64,000 nt of DNA from Corynebacterium felinum (GTDB lineage: Bacteria; Actinomycetota; Actinomycetes; Mycobacteriales; Mycobacteriaceae), in assembly GCF_030408755.1 (NCBI RefSeq), contig NZ_CP047209.1, positions 434,001 through 498,000 of the forward strand, read 5' to 3'. Shown here piece by piece: positions 1-10,034 of the stretch. Under the pieces are notes generated by a model. The model ran no database searches and was not told the origin of the DNA. It was given only the letters and a program-made list of their open reading frames with translations. A program made the translations under genes and the position numbers. Position 1 is the first letter of the stretch; each line of letters begins with the position of its first letter.

Positions 1-486
1 GAAATTACCAGCGCCGGTAGCAAGATGTGCAATAGCTTCGGTGCCATCGTTGGTGTAGGTCTCGTTCTTCAGATACTGCTTCGAACGAACAGTGGCGTAC
101 AGGTAGGAGCCATCATCATCAATGACCACCTTGGGGTCAGAAATGGTCAAATCCAAATCGCAATAATTCGACTCAACCTTGGGGTCTTTGCCATTGCAGT
201 ACTTGCGGTAGACAATTTCGCCCTTAAACTGCGCTACAGCCTTTTCTTCCTTAGCGTCATAGGTGTAGCTGGTCAGTGGGAACTGAAAAACTGCGTTCGC
301 CTTATCTTCAGTGGCGCCCTTGCGCACAAAAGTAGCGCCGTTGGTGTAGCTGTTAAAGCTCTCACGCAAACCCCACGTCAACATGTGTGGGGTGTTTTCC
401 TGCGCCAACGCTGCAGGGGTTAGGGGTGTGAGAGAAAGGGTGAGGATGCTGGCGATCAGACGCCGACGCACATGGGGGGATTCCAC
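1..486 (-). CDS. HtaA-domain haem-binding protein (partial, C-terminus outside window)
   Basis: Reading the minus strand from GTG at 486 gives an N-terminal signal peptide (RRRLIASILTLSLTP..AALA) followed directly by the start of an HtaA domain: LTWGLRESFNSYTNG, then alternating beta segments including FKGEIVYRKYC and DLTISDPKVVIDDDGSYLYA. The pattern (W-G-x-x-E-S-F near the mature N-terminus, x-T-I-S-D-P-x-V-V-I) is typical of corynebacterial HtaA/HtaB surface proteins, which bind haem and pass it to the HmuTUV importer. A Cys pair (YC...YC) may form a disulfide. An AGGGAG ribosome site lies 7 bases before the GTG. Only about 162 residues are visible, so whether a second HtaA domain or a C-terminal membrane anchor follows cannot be seen. 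The family call is fairly safe; the precise paralogue is not. Confidence 0.75.
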   Translation of the reverse strand, partial: MESPHVRRRLIASILTLSLTPLTPAALAQENTPHMLTWGLRESFNSYTNGATFVRKGATEDKANAVFQFPLTSYTYDAKEEKAVAQFKGEIVYRKYCNGKDPKVESNYCDLDLTISDPKVVIDDDGSYLYATVRSKQYLKNETYTNDGTEAIAHLATGAGNF

Positions 487-590
487 GATTGAGCTCCCTG
501 GGTGAGGATGAATAGGAAAATAACGCCAAAAAGTGTGTGCTTTTCAACCTTGAGAATCGAAGGGGCGAAAAAGACTGCAACTTAAAACAC

Positions 591-611
591 TAAGAAATAT
601 AGCTTACCTAA
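591..611 (-). promoter_or_regulatory. possible DtxR half-site upstream of the HtaA gene
   Basis: On the minus strand the sequence begins TTAGGTAAGC, matching the left half of the DtxR consensus (TWAGGTTAGSCTAACCTWA) at nearly every position, but the right half (TATATTTCT) matches poorly. It sits about 105 bases upstream of the HtaA-domain start, where an iron-dependent repressor would be expected for haem uptake. Weak site; inference from one good half. Confidence 0.3.
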
Positions 612-675
612 TGAAGGCTTGGCTAACTTTTCAACAGAAAGTCAAGCCTTATATGGTCAATAGGGTTCATTCCGG

Positions 676-690
676 TGAGAATCGTTTTCA
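676..690. promoter_or_regulatory. possible Fur/Zur-family operator
   Basis: TGAGAATCGTTTTCA is an imperfect 6-3-6 palindrome (TGAgAA-TCG-TTTTCA) resembling Fur-superfamily (Zur) boxes. It lies between the HtaA-domain gene and the insertion sequence. A perfect 10-bp palindrome CGCAATTGCG follows at about 700-709. No regulator gene is in the window. Confidence 0.3.
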
Positions 691-771
691 TCACACTGTG
701 CGCAATTGCGATGTGTTGGAAAAGTGATGTGGATTAACTTTGTTTAGGTTGTGCAAGCGTGCAGGGATCGT

Positions 772-775
772 TTAG
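772..775. repeat. left target-site duplication TTAG
   Basis: The bases TTAG abut the left inverted repeat of the IS1380-family element and are repeated at 2643-2646 on its right side. Confidence 0.8.
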
Positions 776-2642
776 CCCGGATTTTTCATGGGTGTGGGGT
801 GAAAAGGTGAGCAAAAAGTAAAGAAAGTGCTTCTTGACCTGCTAGAATAGAGATGTTTTGAAGTCAATAATCTAGGCAGAAAGAAACACTTTCAAGGTGA
901 AGACTACCACATACATTCCACGGGTTGCTAGCTGTTCTCATCTTGTATCCGGTGCGGGGGTGTTACCGTTTGCTCACGTAGCCGAATTGGTGGGAATAAG
1001 TGACTGCCTTGATTCCGCTTTGCCGCGTTCTGGGCTCACGCACACGTTAGGGGATGTGTGGGTGAATCTGGCTTTATCGTTGATTGCTGGTGGGGATGAT
1101 GTCCACGACATCACCTTGCTTTCTTCTGTTTCAACCGCGTTAGCATCAAAATCGTTACCGTCAGTGACAACCGCATGGCGGCGGATCACAGAATATGCAG
1201 ATACCAGCGAGCATGTGCGAGAAGGGTTTATCCACGCAGCGAAACAAGCTCGCACTAGGGTGTGGGATTTGTTAGGTGATCACGCTCCGCATCGGGTGGC
1301 AACAGTTGAACAACCACTGGTTATCGATATTGATGCCACGTTGATTACCGCACATTCCGATAAGGAAAACGCGACGCCTACCTATAAGAAAGGCTTTGGT
1401 TTCCACCCGTTATGTGCCTTTATTGATTACACCAGCATCGGTCTGCCTGGTGGGGAGTTTCTTAACTGCCTGCTTCGACCAGGAAATGCCGGGGCAAACA
1501 CAATTCGTGATCACTGCCAGCTTGTTGACGAGATTCTTGCCACCCTGCCTGATCACAGTGATGGTCAACCCTGGGGCAAACGATTAGTCATCCGTGCTGA
1601 CAGTGCTGGTGGGACAAAGAAATTCATCAGTTTCCTCAACGATCACAACCTTGGGTATGTTCTGGGTTATTCCGCCCCGCCGACAGCGCGCATCACCCTT
1701 GACCATCACCTTCAATCCCAACAAACAACCAACGCTGATACACAACACTTGGGAACCAGTGCTCACACAGGCAAAGACTGTGATCGGTGGGATACTCGGG
1801 TGCCGATTGTGCGTGCTTCAGGGGATCTGGTTTGTGATGAGAACCATTTCCTTGAAGACATCACCGGACTACTGCGCACCGCAAATATAGATGAGCACCA
1901 ACCTTTGGTGAATCTTCTAGCTGACTACCCCGAGGATATGCGTGTTATCGCACGAATCGAACCACCCCACCCAGGGTGCCAACACAGTCTTTTCAACCAA
2001 CATGGTGTTCGCGCCCAACTGTGCGTAACGAACCTTATTGGGAATATTCAACACATTGACTACTGCTACCGTAATCGGTCTTTATGTGAACAACACATCA
2101 AAGACACCAAAGACCAAGGCCTTAGTAAACTGCCGTTTAAACAATTCGGGGCGAACCAAATCTGGTGTTTGATCGTTGCACTATCCCACCAACTTCTTAC
2201 CTGGACGAAACTCATCGACGCCTGCCACCACAAGGATCATTCACACCAAGAAACAAGCAAGCCTTGGTGGACATGGGTGCCGAAGACTATCCGTGTAAGG
2301 TTTGTTGCGGTTGCATCAAAAATCACCACAAGCAGCAGACGCATCATCCTCCAGCTTGACCAGCACAACCCCCACACCCACACACTGGTCACGCTTATTG
2401 GCTACACCCAGAGCCTTCTACAGCCACGCTGGAAGAAACGAAAACCCTAACACCCCTAGGCCCACACACGCGATCTGGCAGCCACACTGCAGGCACACCC
2501 CAACCCCCAAACCCCACACAACTTTATGGACGCACACCTTGCCCTAAAAACCACGAATCAAAGGGCGAAGGTGAACCAACCAACCCCACAAACACACCAC
2601 CCCAACCCACCACCACCAAACCCACCCCATGAAAAATCTGGG
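776..2642 (+). mobile_element. complete IS1380-family insertion sequence
   Basis: The left end reads CCCGGATTTTTCATGGG from 776, and the right end (reverse complement from 2642) reads CCCAGATTTTTCATGGGG, so the ends are near-identical inverted repeats. Both are flanked by TTAG (772-775 and 2643-2646), a 4-bp target-site duplication as expected for the family. The element is 1867 bp and holds one full-length transposase. Intact ends, duplication and reading frame suggest a recent, possibly active insertion. It landed upstream of the HtaA-domain gene without breaking a coding region. Confidence 0.9.
897..2450 (+). CDS. IS1380-family transposase
   Basis: A 517-residue DDE transposase. The catalytic triad can be placed: the first Asp in VIDIDATLITAHSD (about residue 145), the second in IRADSAGG (about 234), and the Glu in LCEQHIKDTKDQGLSKLPF (about 397), in the arrangement of the IS1380 group. 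The length matches full-length members. The GTG start at 897 has only a weak AAGG just before it. It is the sole gene of the element at 776-2642, with 192 bases between its stop and the right end. No frameshift or internal stop is seen. It catalyses cut-and-paste type movement of the element by acting on its terminal inverted repeats. Confidence 0.9.
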   Translation: MKTTTYIPRVASCSHLVSGAGVLPFAHVAELVGISDCLDSALPRSGLTHTLGDVWVNLALSLIAGGDDVHDITLLSSVSTALASKSLPSVTTAWRRITEYADTSEHVREGFIHAAKQARTRVWDLLGDHAPHRVATVEQPLVIDIDATLITAHSDKENATPTYKKGFGFHPLCAFIDYTSIGLPGGEFLNCLLRPGNAGANTIRDHCQLVDEILATLPDHSDGQPWGKRLVIRADSAGGTKKFISFLNDHNLGYVLGYSAPPTARITLDHHLQSQQTTNADTQHLGTSAHTGKDCDRWDTRVPIVRASGDLVCDENHFLEDITGLLRTANIDEHQPLVNLLADYPEDMRVIARIEPPHPGCQHSLFNQHGVRAQLCVTNLIGNIQHIDYCYRNRSLCEQHIKDTKDQGLSKLPFKQFGANQIWCLIVALSHQLLTWTKLIDACHHKDHSHQETSKPWWTWVPKTIRVRFVAVASKITTSSRRIILQLDQHNPHTHTLVTLIGYTQSLLQPRWKKRKP

Positions 2643-2914
2643 TTAGCAAAAAATTATGGATGTAGCATTTATGCTTGTGTGTGGGTGGGGAAATAAGTGG
2701 AAGTAGCACTCGGTATTGGCTTCATGCCTTAGCAGTTGGGGGCTTGGGGGTAGTAGCTGGGGGAGGATAGTGCAGCACGTTCTGGCCGAAAAAAGAGTGG
2801 GGAATCAGGGCTAGGGGGTGACTGGTAGGCTGTACGCACATTCTTTAAATAAAAGTCCGCATTCTTTGCTTCCATCCAAAGGCGTGGGCCTTATGGCAGG
2901 CGGAAAGGTATGCG

Positions 2915-3610
2915 ATGGCAAAGAAAAAACTGGAAAATATAAGCATCCGGCAACAGCTCACCATGGACCGGTTGCCACTGCGGCTTGTCGTTCTCTTTAT
3001 TGGGCTCACCGGATTCGGCATGAGTGCGGCCATGCTCATGAAAGCCAACATGGGCGCAGACCCCTGGAACGTTCTTCACGTAGCGCTTGGTCAAATCAGC
3101 GGCTTGAGTGTTGGAATCATTAATATCGGCGTCGCCTTCCTCGTGCTCATGCTCTGGATACCTCTCAAACTCAAGCCCGGCATTGGGACACTCGCCAACG
3201 CCACATGGTTGGGCGTGAGTATTGATATGGGAATGGCATATATACCTGAAGCCACAACCCTGGCATCCGGAATGCTCATGGGTTTCGCGGCAGTTGCAAG
3301 TGCTGGCCTTTGTGGTGCTATCTACGTTGCCGCACAGCTCGGACCCGGGCCACGCGACGGGCTCATGTCGGGACTCCACATTAAATACGGGTGGCGCATC
3401 GGGTGGGTACGCACCATTCTTGAAATCAGTGTGCTCAGTATCGGGTTCCTCCTCGGAGGCCCCGTCGGAATCGGGACGGTGCTCTACGCATTCGGGGTTG
3501 GGCCTATCATCGGGTTCGTGCTTCCACACATACTTATTCCCGTCAAAATCGGTGCCCCAGTCACAGTGGTGAAGCAGCAGGATAGCGACGATACGGCGTC
3601 GACAAGCTAG
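2915..3610 (+). CDS. YczE-like integral membrane protein
   Basis: 231 residues with about five to six hydrophobic segments, starting at LRLVVLFIGLTGFGMSAAMLM and ending near GPIIGFVLPHILIPV. The motifs ANMGADPWNVLH and GPGPRDGLMSGLH are characteristic of the YczE/YitT-like membrane protein group (DUF6198), whose biochemical role is not established. The start at 2915 is supported by GAAAGG 8 bases upstream. The C-terminal tail is short, polar and Asp/Ser/Thr-rich. The gene stands between the insertion sequence and the ribosomal block beginning with rpsH, a place where corynebacteria commonly carry extra genes. It has no clear functional link to its neighbours. Confidence 0.75.
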   Translation: MAKKKLENISIRQQLTMDRLPLRLVVLFIGLTGFGMSAAMLMKANMGADPWNVLHVALGQISGLSVGIINIGVAFLVLMLWIPLKLKPGIGTLANATWLGVSIDMGMAYIPEATTLASGMLMGFAAVASAGLCGAIYVAAQLGPGPRDGLMSGLHIKYGWRIGWVRTILEISVLSIGFLLGGPVGIGTVLYAFGVGPIIGFVLPHILIPVKIGAPVTVVKQQDSDDTASTS

Positions 3611-3674
3611 TGCTTGCTAAAAGCAACCTTAATCTAGTAAAGTATCCCCTCGGACTTTTATGCCGTTTCAACGG

Positions 3675-3704
3675 TGACAAAAAGCTCCACTGTAAGACTA
3701 TAAA
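3675..3704 (+). promoter_or_regulatory. putative housekeeping promoter of the rpsH operon
   Basis: TGACAA (3675-3680), an 18-base spacer and TATAAA (3699-3704) form a plausible sigma-A promoter about 160 bases ahead of rpsH. A short perfect hairpin CCTACA-ttgt-TGTAGG (about 3706-3721) falls at the predicted transcript start, so the leader may be structured. Confidence 0.45.
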
Positions 3705-3867
3705 ACCTACATTGTTGTAGGCCCCCCGCCTTGTGCGACCGCAAATGCTGTGGCAGCGAGCTTCCTCAACTATTGAGTTAGGCAAGCGAAAAGTGGCCGA
3801 TAAAATGCGGTAACGCTTTTTGAAGGTGGGTAGGGAACCGCAACGAGAAAGGCGCAAGGTCACTTTT

Positions 3868-4266
3868 ATGACCATGACCGATCCTATTGCCGACATGCTG
3901 TCGCGCGTGCGTAACGCAAACCACGCACACCACGACACCGTGTCCATGCCTTCCTCCAAGCTCAAGGCAAACATTGCTGCGATCTTGAAGTCCGAAGGCT
4001 ACATTGCTGATTACACCGTCGAGGATGCCAAGGTTGGCAAGACCCTGACCCTCGAACTGAAGTACGGCCCATCCCGCGAGCGCTCCATCTCTGGAGTGCG
4101 CCGTGTGTCCAAGCCTGGTCTTCGCGTGTACGCAAAGTCCAACAACCTGCCAAAGGTTCTCGGCGGCCTGGGTGTGGCGATTATCTCCACCTCCCAGGGT
4201 CTGCTGACCGACCGTCAGGCTTACGAGAAGGGTGTAGGCGGAGAAGTTCTCGCCTACGTCTGGTAA
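3868..4266 (+). CDS. rpsH: 30S ribosomal protein S8
   Basis: 132 residues beginning [20 protein letters not shown], the conserved S8 N-terminus, and ending with the family signature around [27 protein letters not shown]8 binds 16S rRNA helix 21 during small-subunit assembly. An upstream in-frame start would add 16 atypical residues; the ATG at 3868 is chosen because it gives the standard S8 N-terminus and follows CAAGG. It is the first gene of a block rpsH-rplF-rplR-rpsE-rpmD-rplO. The usual upstream partners rplN-rplX-rplE are not adjacent, as is known for corynebacteria. Confidence 0.97.
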   Translation: MTMTDPIADMLSRVRNANHAHHDTVSMPSSKLKANIAAILKSEGYIADYTVEDAKVGKTLTLELKYGPSRERSISGVRRVSKPGLRVYAKSNNLPKVLGGLGVAIISTSQGLLTDRQAYEKGVGGEVLAYVW

Positions 4267-4282
4267 GGGAAGGAGCGAAACT

Positions 4283-4819
4283 ATGTCACGTGTTGGTAAG
4301 GCACCTATCGCTGTCCCTGCAAACGTTGAGGTCAAGATTGACGGCCAGTTCGTTGAGGTCAAGGGCCCTAAGGGCACCCTGTCCCACACCGTAGCTGAGC
4401 CAATCAGTGTTGCACTCGAAGACGGCCAGATCGTTGTCACCCGTCCGGATGACAACCGCAAGAACCGTTCTCTGCACGGCCTGTCCCGCTCCCTGGTCAA
4501 CAACCTTGTTGTTGGTGTAACCGAGGGTTACACCATCAAGATGGAGATCTTCGGCGTCGGCTACCGTGTGGCAGCTAAGGGCAAGGACCTTGAGTTCTCC
4601 CTCGGCTACTCCCACCCAGTGCTGATCGAAGCACCGGAGGGCATCACTTTCGCCGTTGACGGCAACACCAAGCTGTCCGTCTCCGGTATCGACAAGCAGA
4701 AGGTCGGACAGATCGCCGCCATCATCCGTCGCCTCCGTAAGGATGATCCTTACAAGGGCAAGGGTATTCGCTACGAAGGCGAGCAGATCCGTCGCAAGGT
4801 CGGAAAGACGGGTAAGTAA
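4283..4819 (+). CDS. rplF: 50S ribosomal protein L6
   Basis: 178 residues, starting [20 protein letters not shown] and carrying the L6 signature [20 protein letters not shown] at the C-terminus. L6 has two similar RNA-binding folds and sits near the factor-binding site of the large subunit. It lies 16 bases after rpsH with a GGAAGGAG ribosome site. Length and both halves are complete. Confidence 0.98.
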   Translation: MSRVGKAPIAVPANVEVKIDGQFVEVKGPKGTLSHTVAEPISVALEDGQIVVTRPDDNRKNRSLHGLSRSLVNNLVVGVTEGYTIKMEIFGVGYRVAAKGKDLEFSLGYSHPVLIEAPEGITFAVDGNTKLSVSGIDKQKVGQIAAIIRRLRKDDPYKGKGIRYEGEQIRRKVGKTGK

Positions 4820-4822
4820 AGC

Positions 4823-5227
4823 ATGAGCAACAACGAGAACAACAACGGCAAGCGCACGCCAGTGGGCAAGGACATCTCCACCCGCCGTCGCGAAGCTCGC
4901 GCACGTCGCCACTTCCGTATCCGCAAGACCCTGCGTGGTACCGCCGAGGCACCACGCCTTGTCGTGCACCGCACTTCTCGCCACATGCACGTCCAGGTTA
5001 TCGACGACCTCGCTGGTCACACCCTGGCAGCTGCTTCCACCTTGGAAGCTGCAGCAGCAGTAGAGGGCGACAAGAAGGTTAAGGCAGCCAAGGTTGGCCT
5101 GCTCATCGCTGAGCGCGCCAAGGCAGCTGGCATTGAGTCGGTCGTTTTCGACCGCGCCGGCTACAAGTACCACGGCCGTGTTGCTGCACTGGCCGACGCA
5201 GCTCGTGAAGGTGGTCTGAAGTTCTAA
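4823..5227 (+). CDS. rplR: 50S ribosomal protein L18
   Basis: 134 residues; conserved [14 protein letters not shown] core ([22 protein letters not shown]), [16 protein letters not shown] and the C-terminal [27 protein letters not shown]18 binds 5S rRNA in the central protuberance. It starts 3 bases after the rplF stop, consistent with co-translation in the spc operon. The N-terminal extension rich in Asn (SNNENNNGK) is typical for corynebacteria. Confidence 0.98.
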   Translation: MSNNENNNGKRTPVGKDISTRRREARARRHFRIRKTLRGTAEAPRLVVHRTSRHMHVQVIDDLAGHTLAAASTLEAAAAVEGDKKVKAAKVGLLIAERAKAAGIESVVFDRAGYKYHGRVAALADAAREGGLKF

Positions 5228-5264
5228 TGATCACCTCTATCAACAACAACGGAAGGAACGCCTA

Positions 5265-5885
<621 letters not shown>

Positions 5886-5889
5886 AGTT

Positions 5890-6075
5890 ATGGCCCTCAA
5901 GATCACCCAGAACAAGGGACTGGTTGGTGCTAACCCTAAGCAGCGCAAGAACATGGCTGCTCTGGGCCTCAAGCGCATCGGCCACTCCGTCGTCCGCGAA
6001 GACAATGGCGCTGTGCGCGGCATGATCCAGGTCGTGCGCCACATGGTTACTGTCGAAGAAGTGGCAGGGGAGTAA
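5890..6075 (+). CDS. rpmD: 50S ribosomal protein L30
   Basis: 61 residues, [21 protein letters not shown] followed by the conserved [22 protein letters not shown]. The start at 5890 is taken because the AGGAGG inside the end of rpsE lies 10 bases ahead and because the upstream in-frame extension has no L30 similarity. It is 4 bases downstream of rpsE and 3 bases before rplO, tightly packed in the spc operon. Confidence 0.96.
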   Translation: MALKITQNKGLVGANPKQRKNMAALGLKRIGHSVVREDNGAVRGMIQVVRHMVTVEEVAGE

Positions 6076-6078
6076 AAC

Positions 6079-6525
6079 ATGAGCGAAGTAATTAAGCTTC
6101 ACGATCTGCGCCCAGCTAAGGGTGCAAACAAGGCTAAGACCCGCGTTGGTCGCGGTGAGGCATCCAAGGGTAAGACCGCTGGTCGTGGTACCAAGGGCAC
6201 CAAGGCTCGTAAGCAGGTTTCCGCTGCTTTCGAGGGTGGCCAGATGCCAATCCACATGCGTCTGCCTAAGCTGAAGGGCTTCAAGAGCCGCAACAAGGTC
6301 ATCTTCCAGGTGGTTAACGTTGCTGACCTCGAGAAGGCTTTCCCTAACGGTGGCGACGTCACCGTTGCTGACATCGTTGCAGCCGGCCTGGTCCGCGCTA
6401 AGCAGCCTGTCAAGGTTCTTGGTGAGGGCGAGCTTTCTGTGAAGCTCAACGTCACCGCTGACAAGTTCTCCAAGTCTGCTGTCGAGAAGATCGAAGCAGC
6501 TGGCGGCTCCGTCACCGTTGCTTAA
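6079..6525 (+). CDS. rplO: 50S ribosomal protein L15
   Basis: 148 residues with the L15 N-terminus [26 protein letters not shown] and the Gly/Arg/Lys-rich loop that threads into 23S rRNA, then [20 protein letters not shown]. It is the last gene of this ribosomal unit, because a strong terminator hairpin follows 24 bases after the stop. In many bacteria secY follows directly; here an FNT-family gene intervenes. Confidence 0.98.
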   Translation: MSEVIKLHDLRPAKGANKAKTRVGRGEASKGKTAGRGTKGTKARKQVSAAFEGGQMPIHMRLPKLKGFKSRNKVIFQVVNVADLEKAFPNGGDVTVADIVAAGLVRAKQPVKVLGEGELSVKLNVTADKFSKSAVEKIEAAGGSVTVA

Positions 6526-6549
6526 TTTTTAAGTAACACCTCACTTTTA

Positions 6550-6597
6550 CCCCTAGTGTTCCCATCACAACTGGTGATGCGAACACTAGGGGTTTTA
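6550..6597 (+). terminator. rho-independent terminator after rplO
   Basis: CCCCTAGTGTTC (6550-6561) pairs perfectly with GAACACTAGGGG (6581-6592) and is followed by TTTT. The stem has 12 bp. Confidence 0.9.
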
Positions 6598-6722
6598 GTG
6601 TTTTTATGGCATGTGCGCATGTTTTATTCTTTATACAGTGGTTGCCCGGTTCCACGCTTGTGTGGGTGTGGTGTATCCGTGTGCCATCGTTGCGCGTGAA
6701 GTGTGGAGAGAAAGGATGAGGC

Positions 6723-7508
6723 GTGACGCTGAACGTGAGCATTGACACTGCTATTGCGAAAAAGGTGGATCTGCTAACATCATCCCCCGCCCGCTATGTT
6801 GCCCGTAGCGTCTACGCGGGCGCATATTTGACACTGGGTACTGCTTTTGCTGCGCAGGTGGGCTCGCGGGTTGAGGCGATTGCCCCAGGTTTAGGTGCTC
6901 CGGTGTTTGCTTTGCTGTTTTTCGTCGGCTTGGCCACGATTATTTTCCTCGGCGCGGAGCTGACAACCTCGAACATGATGTATGTGTGCTTCGCAGCGTA
7001 TCGACGCCACATCACCGCTTCTCGTGCTGCCGCACTGCTAGCTGTGTGCACGGTTTTCAATTTGGTTGGTGCACTACTGGTTGGTCTTGCTTTAAGCCAC
7101 GCTTATGTTTTTGCCCACATGGATCCTAGCCATCTTGCAGCTAATATTGTGGCGCATAAGTTAGACAAATCCCCGACTGGGTGGATTATTGAGGGCATCA
7201 TCGCTAATTTCGTGGTGAATATGGGTGTGATTGCCTGCCTATTGCTTAAAGACGCTACGGCCAAATTGTTCACTCTCATGTTTGTCATCGCCATTTTCGT
7301 CGGCCTTGGCACCGAACACGTGATTGCAAACTTTTCCCTGATGTCGATTGTTGGCTTTGCCGCCGATCCGTTACCGGAGCAATTTGCCCTCGTTTCGGTT
7401 GCGCAAAACTGGGTGTGGGCCTGGATTGGAAATTTTCTCGGCGGTGGCGTTCTCATGGGTGCGGGCTACGCCTGGCTCAATAGTGGTCCTGAAAGCTACC
7501 GCGATTAG
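6723..7508 (+). CDS. formate/nitrite transporter (FNT) family channel
   Basis: 261 residues with about six hydrophobic segments. The pattern AGAYLTLGTAFAAQVG in the first helix, FLGAELTTSNMMYV in the second, and NFLGGGVLMGAGYAWLN in the last is that of the FocA/NirC family of pentameric channels for formate, nitrite or hydrosulfide. GTG at 6723 is chosen because AAAGGATGAGG lies just upstream and the ATG within that site is in another frame that stops quickly. Flanked by the rplO terminator and the secY leader, it is probably its own transcription unit. The substrate cannot be told from sequence, and no formate or nitrite enzyme lies nearby. Confidence 0.85.
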   Translation: MTLNVSIDTAIAKKVDLLTSSPARYVARSVYAGAYLTLGTAFAAQVGSRVEAIAPGLGAPVFALLFFVGLATIIFLGAELTTSNMMYVCFAAYRRHITASRAAALLAVCTVFNLVGALLVGLALSHAYVFAHMDPSHLAANIVAHKLDKSPTGWIIEGIIANFVVNMGVIACLLLKDATAKLFTLMFVIAIFVGLGTEHVIANFSLMSIVGFAADPLPEQFALVSVAQNWVWAWIGNFLGGGVLMGAGYAWLNSGPESYRD

Positions 7509-7976
7509 CAACTGACCATCGTTAGTTCGACGGTGGGGCAGTGGGGGCGTCGATACGCATGCGCGATGCTGCGGTGCCCCGCAACAGGCTAAGTGATCGT
7601 GCGGTAGGAGACTGCGCGGTAGAAAACTGTGTGTACGGGTGTAGTGTTTGTGCTTGCAATGTGCTCTCAACTGTTTCTTAACTCAAAGCTGGGGTTGGTT
7701 TTCTCTTCCACTGTGAAAAACTAATTGCTCTGGTCACGAGCTATTTGCGGGCACTAGGGGGTGTCTTAGGGTGTGCTTAGAATCTCTGGAGGTGGTAGAG
7801 TAACAAAGTCAATCATTATCCAGTTTTCTCACCCTTCGTGAGAATCTACGAGCACTTACGTACTCGCCTAGCTTCAAGCACACTCATGTCACCTCAGCTT
7901 TCACAGGGTGGACAGGGCGATATGAGGGCGGCAACGCTTCAGCGTTGTGCGTGAAGCGAGTACTCGGGAGGCATTA
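7509..7976. other. secY leader / intergenic region
   Basis: 468 bases without a convincing gene. It contains one copy of the dispersed GGCGTCGATACGC motif (7546-7558), AT-rich -10-like hexamers (TAGAAT at 7778-7783, TAGAGT nearby) without good -35 partners, and a small hairpin CAACGCT-tc-AGCGTTG (about 7931-7946) close to the secY start. Confidence 0.5.
7546..7558 (+). repeat. GGCGTCGATACGC dispersed motif
   Basis: One of six occurrences of (G/C-rich)CGTCGATACGC in the window: also 10832-10844 (minus), 10915-10927, 12935-12947, 39422-39434 (inside a gene) and 49715-49727 (minus). Confidence 0.5.
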
Positions 7977-9296
7977 GTGTCCGCCATTCTTCAGGCATTT
8001 AAGGATGCGGATCTGCGCAAAAAGATCCTGATCTCCATTGCGTTGATCATTCTGTATCGCATCGGTGCACAGATTCCTTCGCCAGGTGTGGATTACGCAT
8101 CCATCTCCGGCCGTATCCGCGAGCTAACCCAAGACTCATCGAGCGTCTACTCGCTGATTAACCTTTTCTCCGGCGGTGCGCTGCTGCAGCTATCCGTCTT
8201 CGCCATCGGCGTGATGCCGTACATCACCGCCTCCATCATTGTTCAGCTTCTCACCGTGGTCATCCCACGCTTCGAAGAGCTGAAGAAGGAAGGCCAGTCG
8301 GGTCAGGCCAAGATGGACCAATACACCCGCTACCTCACACTCGCACTTGCATTGCTGCAGTCGGCAGGTATTGTCGCCCTCGCTGACCGTGCGCAGCTGC
8401 TTGGCCAGGGCCAGCAAGTGTTGGTTGCAGACCGCAACGTGTGGACCTTGGTGATCTTGGTGCTGACCATGTCTGCGGGCGCCATCTTGGTGATGTGGAT
8501 TGGTGAGCTTATTACGGAACGTGGCGTGGGCAACGGCATGTCCCTGCTGATCTTCGCTGGTATCGCAACCCGCTTGCCTGCCGACGGCGTGAACATCCTC
8601 AACGGTTCCGGCGGACTCGTCTTCGCCCTTGTGGTCATCGCAGTGATCGTACTCGTGATCGGCGTGGTCTTCGTTGAGCAGGGCCAGCGTCGCATCCCAG
8701 TGCAGTATGCAAAGCGCATGGTTGGTCGTCGCCAGTACGGTGGTTCCTCCACCTACCTGCCACTGAAGGTGAACCAAGGTGGCGTGATCCCTGTGATCTT
8801 CGCATCCTCCCTCATCTACATGCCAGTGTTGATTACCCAGATCGTGAACTCCGGCTCGGCAGAAGTTCCCGATAACTGGTGGCAGCGCAACGTGATCCAG
8901 TACCTGCAAACCCCATCCTCGTGGCAGTACATTGTTTTGTACTTCGCTTTGATCATTTTCTTCAGCTACTTCTATGTTTCGGTTCAGTACGATCCGAACG
9001 AGCAGGCTGAAAATATGAAGAAGTACGGTGGTTTCATCCCAGGTATTCGCCCAGGTAAACCAACCGCTGAATACCTTGCGTTTGTGATGAACCGCCTGCT
9101 GTTCGTGGGTGCTTTCTACCTTGGTTTCATTGCTGTTTTGCCAAACCTCATGCTGGAATTTGGTGTGAATTCGCAATCTGGCGCCACACCATTCGGTGGT
9201 ACTGCTATCCTGATTATGGTTTCTGTCGCGCTGACCACTGTGAAGCAGATTGAATCCCAGCTACTACAAAGCAACTACGAAGGACTCCTGAAATAA
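7977..9296 (+). CDS. secY: protein translocase subunit SecY
   Basis: 439 residues with ten transmembrane helices; conserved plug and pore regions ([47 protein letters not shown]) and the cytosolic loops [20 protein letters not shown] ([19 protein letters not shown]) and [12 protein letters not shown]. SecY forms the membrane channel of the Sec system with SecE and SecG. A longer frame starts at 7947, but GTG at 7977 is preferred because GGGAGG lies 6 bases before it and the resulting [17 protein letters not shown] is the usual SecY N-terminus. Its stop overlaps the adk start by one base. Confidence 0.97.
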   Translation: MSAILQAFKDADLRKKILISIALIILYRIGAQIPSPGVDYASISGRIRELTQDSSSVYSLINLFSGGALLQLSVFAIGVMPYITASIIVQLLTVVIPRFEELKKEGQSGQAKMDQYTRYLTLALALLQSAGIVALADRAQLLGQGQQVLVADRNVWTLVILVLTMSAGAILVMWIGELITERGVGNGMSLLIFAGIATRLPADGVNILNGSGGLVFALVVIAVIVLVIGVVFVEQGQRRIPVQYAKRMVGRRQYGGSSTYLPLKVNQGGVIPVIFASSLIYMPVLITQIVNSGSAEVPDNWWQRNVIQYLQTPSSWQYIVLYFALIIFFSYFYVSVQYDPNEQAENMKKYGGFIPGIRPGKPTAEYLAFVMNRLLFVGAFYLGFIAVLPNLMLEFGVNSQSGATPFGGTAILIMVSVALTTVKQIESQLLQSNYEGLLK

Positions 9297-9841
9297 TGCG
9301 TATCGTTCTCCTCGGCCCTCCTGGTGCCGGCAAAGGCACCCAGGCTGCTATTCTCACCGAGAAGCTTGGTGTACCTCACATCTCCACGGGTGATCTTTTC
9401 CGCGCCAATATTGGCGAAGGCACACCACTGGGGATCGAAGCAAAGCAGTACATCGATGCAGGCAAGCTGGTTCCTACCGATGTGACCGCACGCATGGTGG
9501 AGTCCCGCCTGGCTGAGGAGGACGCAACCAACGGTTTCTTGCTTGATGGTTTCCCTCGCACCGTGGAGCAGGCAAACCTGCTCGACGCCATGCTTGAGAA
9601 GGCTGGTGTCACCTTGGATGCTGTGGTTGAGTTCCGTGTTGATGAGGACACCGTTGTCGAGCGCATGCTCGCTCGTGGCCGTGCTGACGATAACGAGGAG
9701 ACCATCCGCACCCGTCTGGGCGTGTACCGTGACGAGACCGCCCCTCTGATTGACCACTATGGTGAGCGTCTGATCACCGTTGAGGCTGTGGGTACTGTTG
9801 AGGAAATCAACGCTCGCACTCTCGAAGCACTGAAGGTCTAA
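9296..9841 (+). CDS. adk: adenylate kinase
   Basis: 181 residues. P-loop [11 protein letters not shown] near the N-terminus, AMP-site [12 protein letters not shown], and LLDGFPRT. It is the short form lacking the LID insert with zinc-type Cys residues, as usual in actinobacteria; the short LID appears as [16 protein letters not shown]. It catalyses ATP + AMP = 2 ADP. Translationally coupled to secY through the TAATG overlap. Confidence 0.97.
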   Translation: MRIVLLGPPGAGKGTQAAILTEKLGVPHISTGDLFRANIGEGTPLGIEAKQYIDAGKLVPTDVTARMVESRLAEEDATNGFLLDGFPRTVEQANLLDAMLEKAGVTLDAVVEFRVDEDTVVERMLARGRADDNEETIRTRLGVYRDETAPLIDHYGERLITVEAVGTVEEINARTLEALKV

Positions 9842-9896
9842 CTTCTGAGCTTTCATTAAAAGGACTCTTAAAGCTAAAGTAAGACTCTTGTTCATT

Positions 9897-9938
9897 CCCC
9901 TCCCCAGCCTGCAGCATCGTGGCTGCGGGCTAGGGGGT
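9897..9938 (+). terminator. possible hairpin terminator between adk and map
   Basis: CCCCTCCCCAGCC and GGCTAGGGGG form an imperfect stem around a GC-rich loop, with an inner GCAGC/GCTGC pair. A T-rich stretch occurs only about 40 bases later, so this may be partial attenuation rather than a full stop. Confidence 0.3.
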
Positions 9939-10034
9939 TAATGAATGGTTAAGGGACTTGGCTGTAGCCAATAGGGGTCCTTTTATTTTTTTCTTATTTC
10001 TTTTCTCTACATTTTTCGAAAGTTGAACTTCACG

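Noticed and set aside
3832..3865. GGGAAC upstream of rpsH
   Set aside because: The bases 17 positions later are AAGGTC, not AGTCyT, and the site is too close to the start codon.
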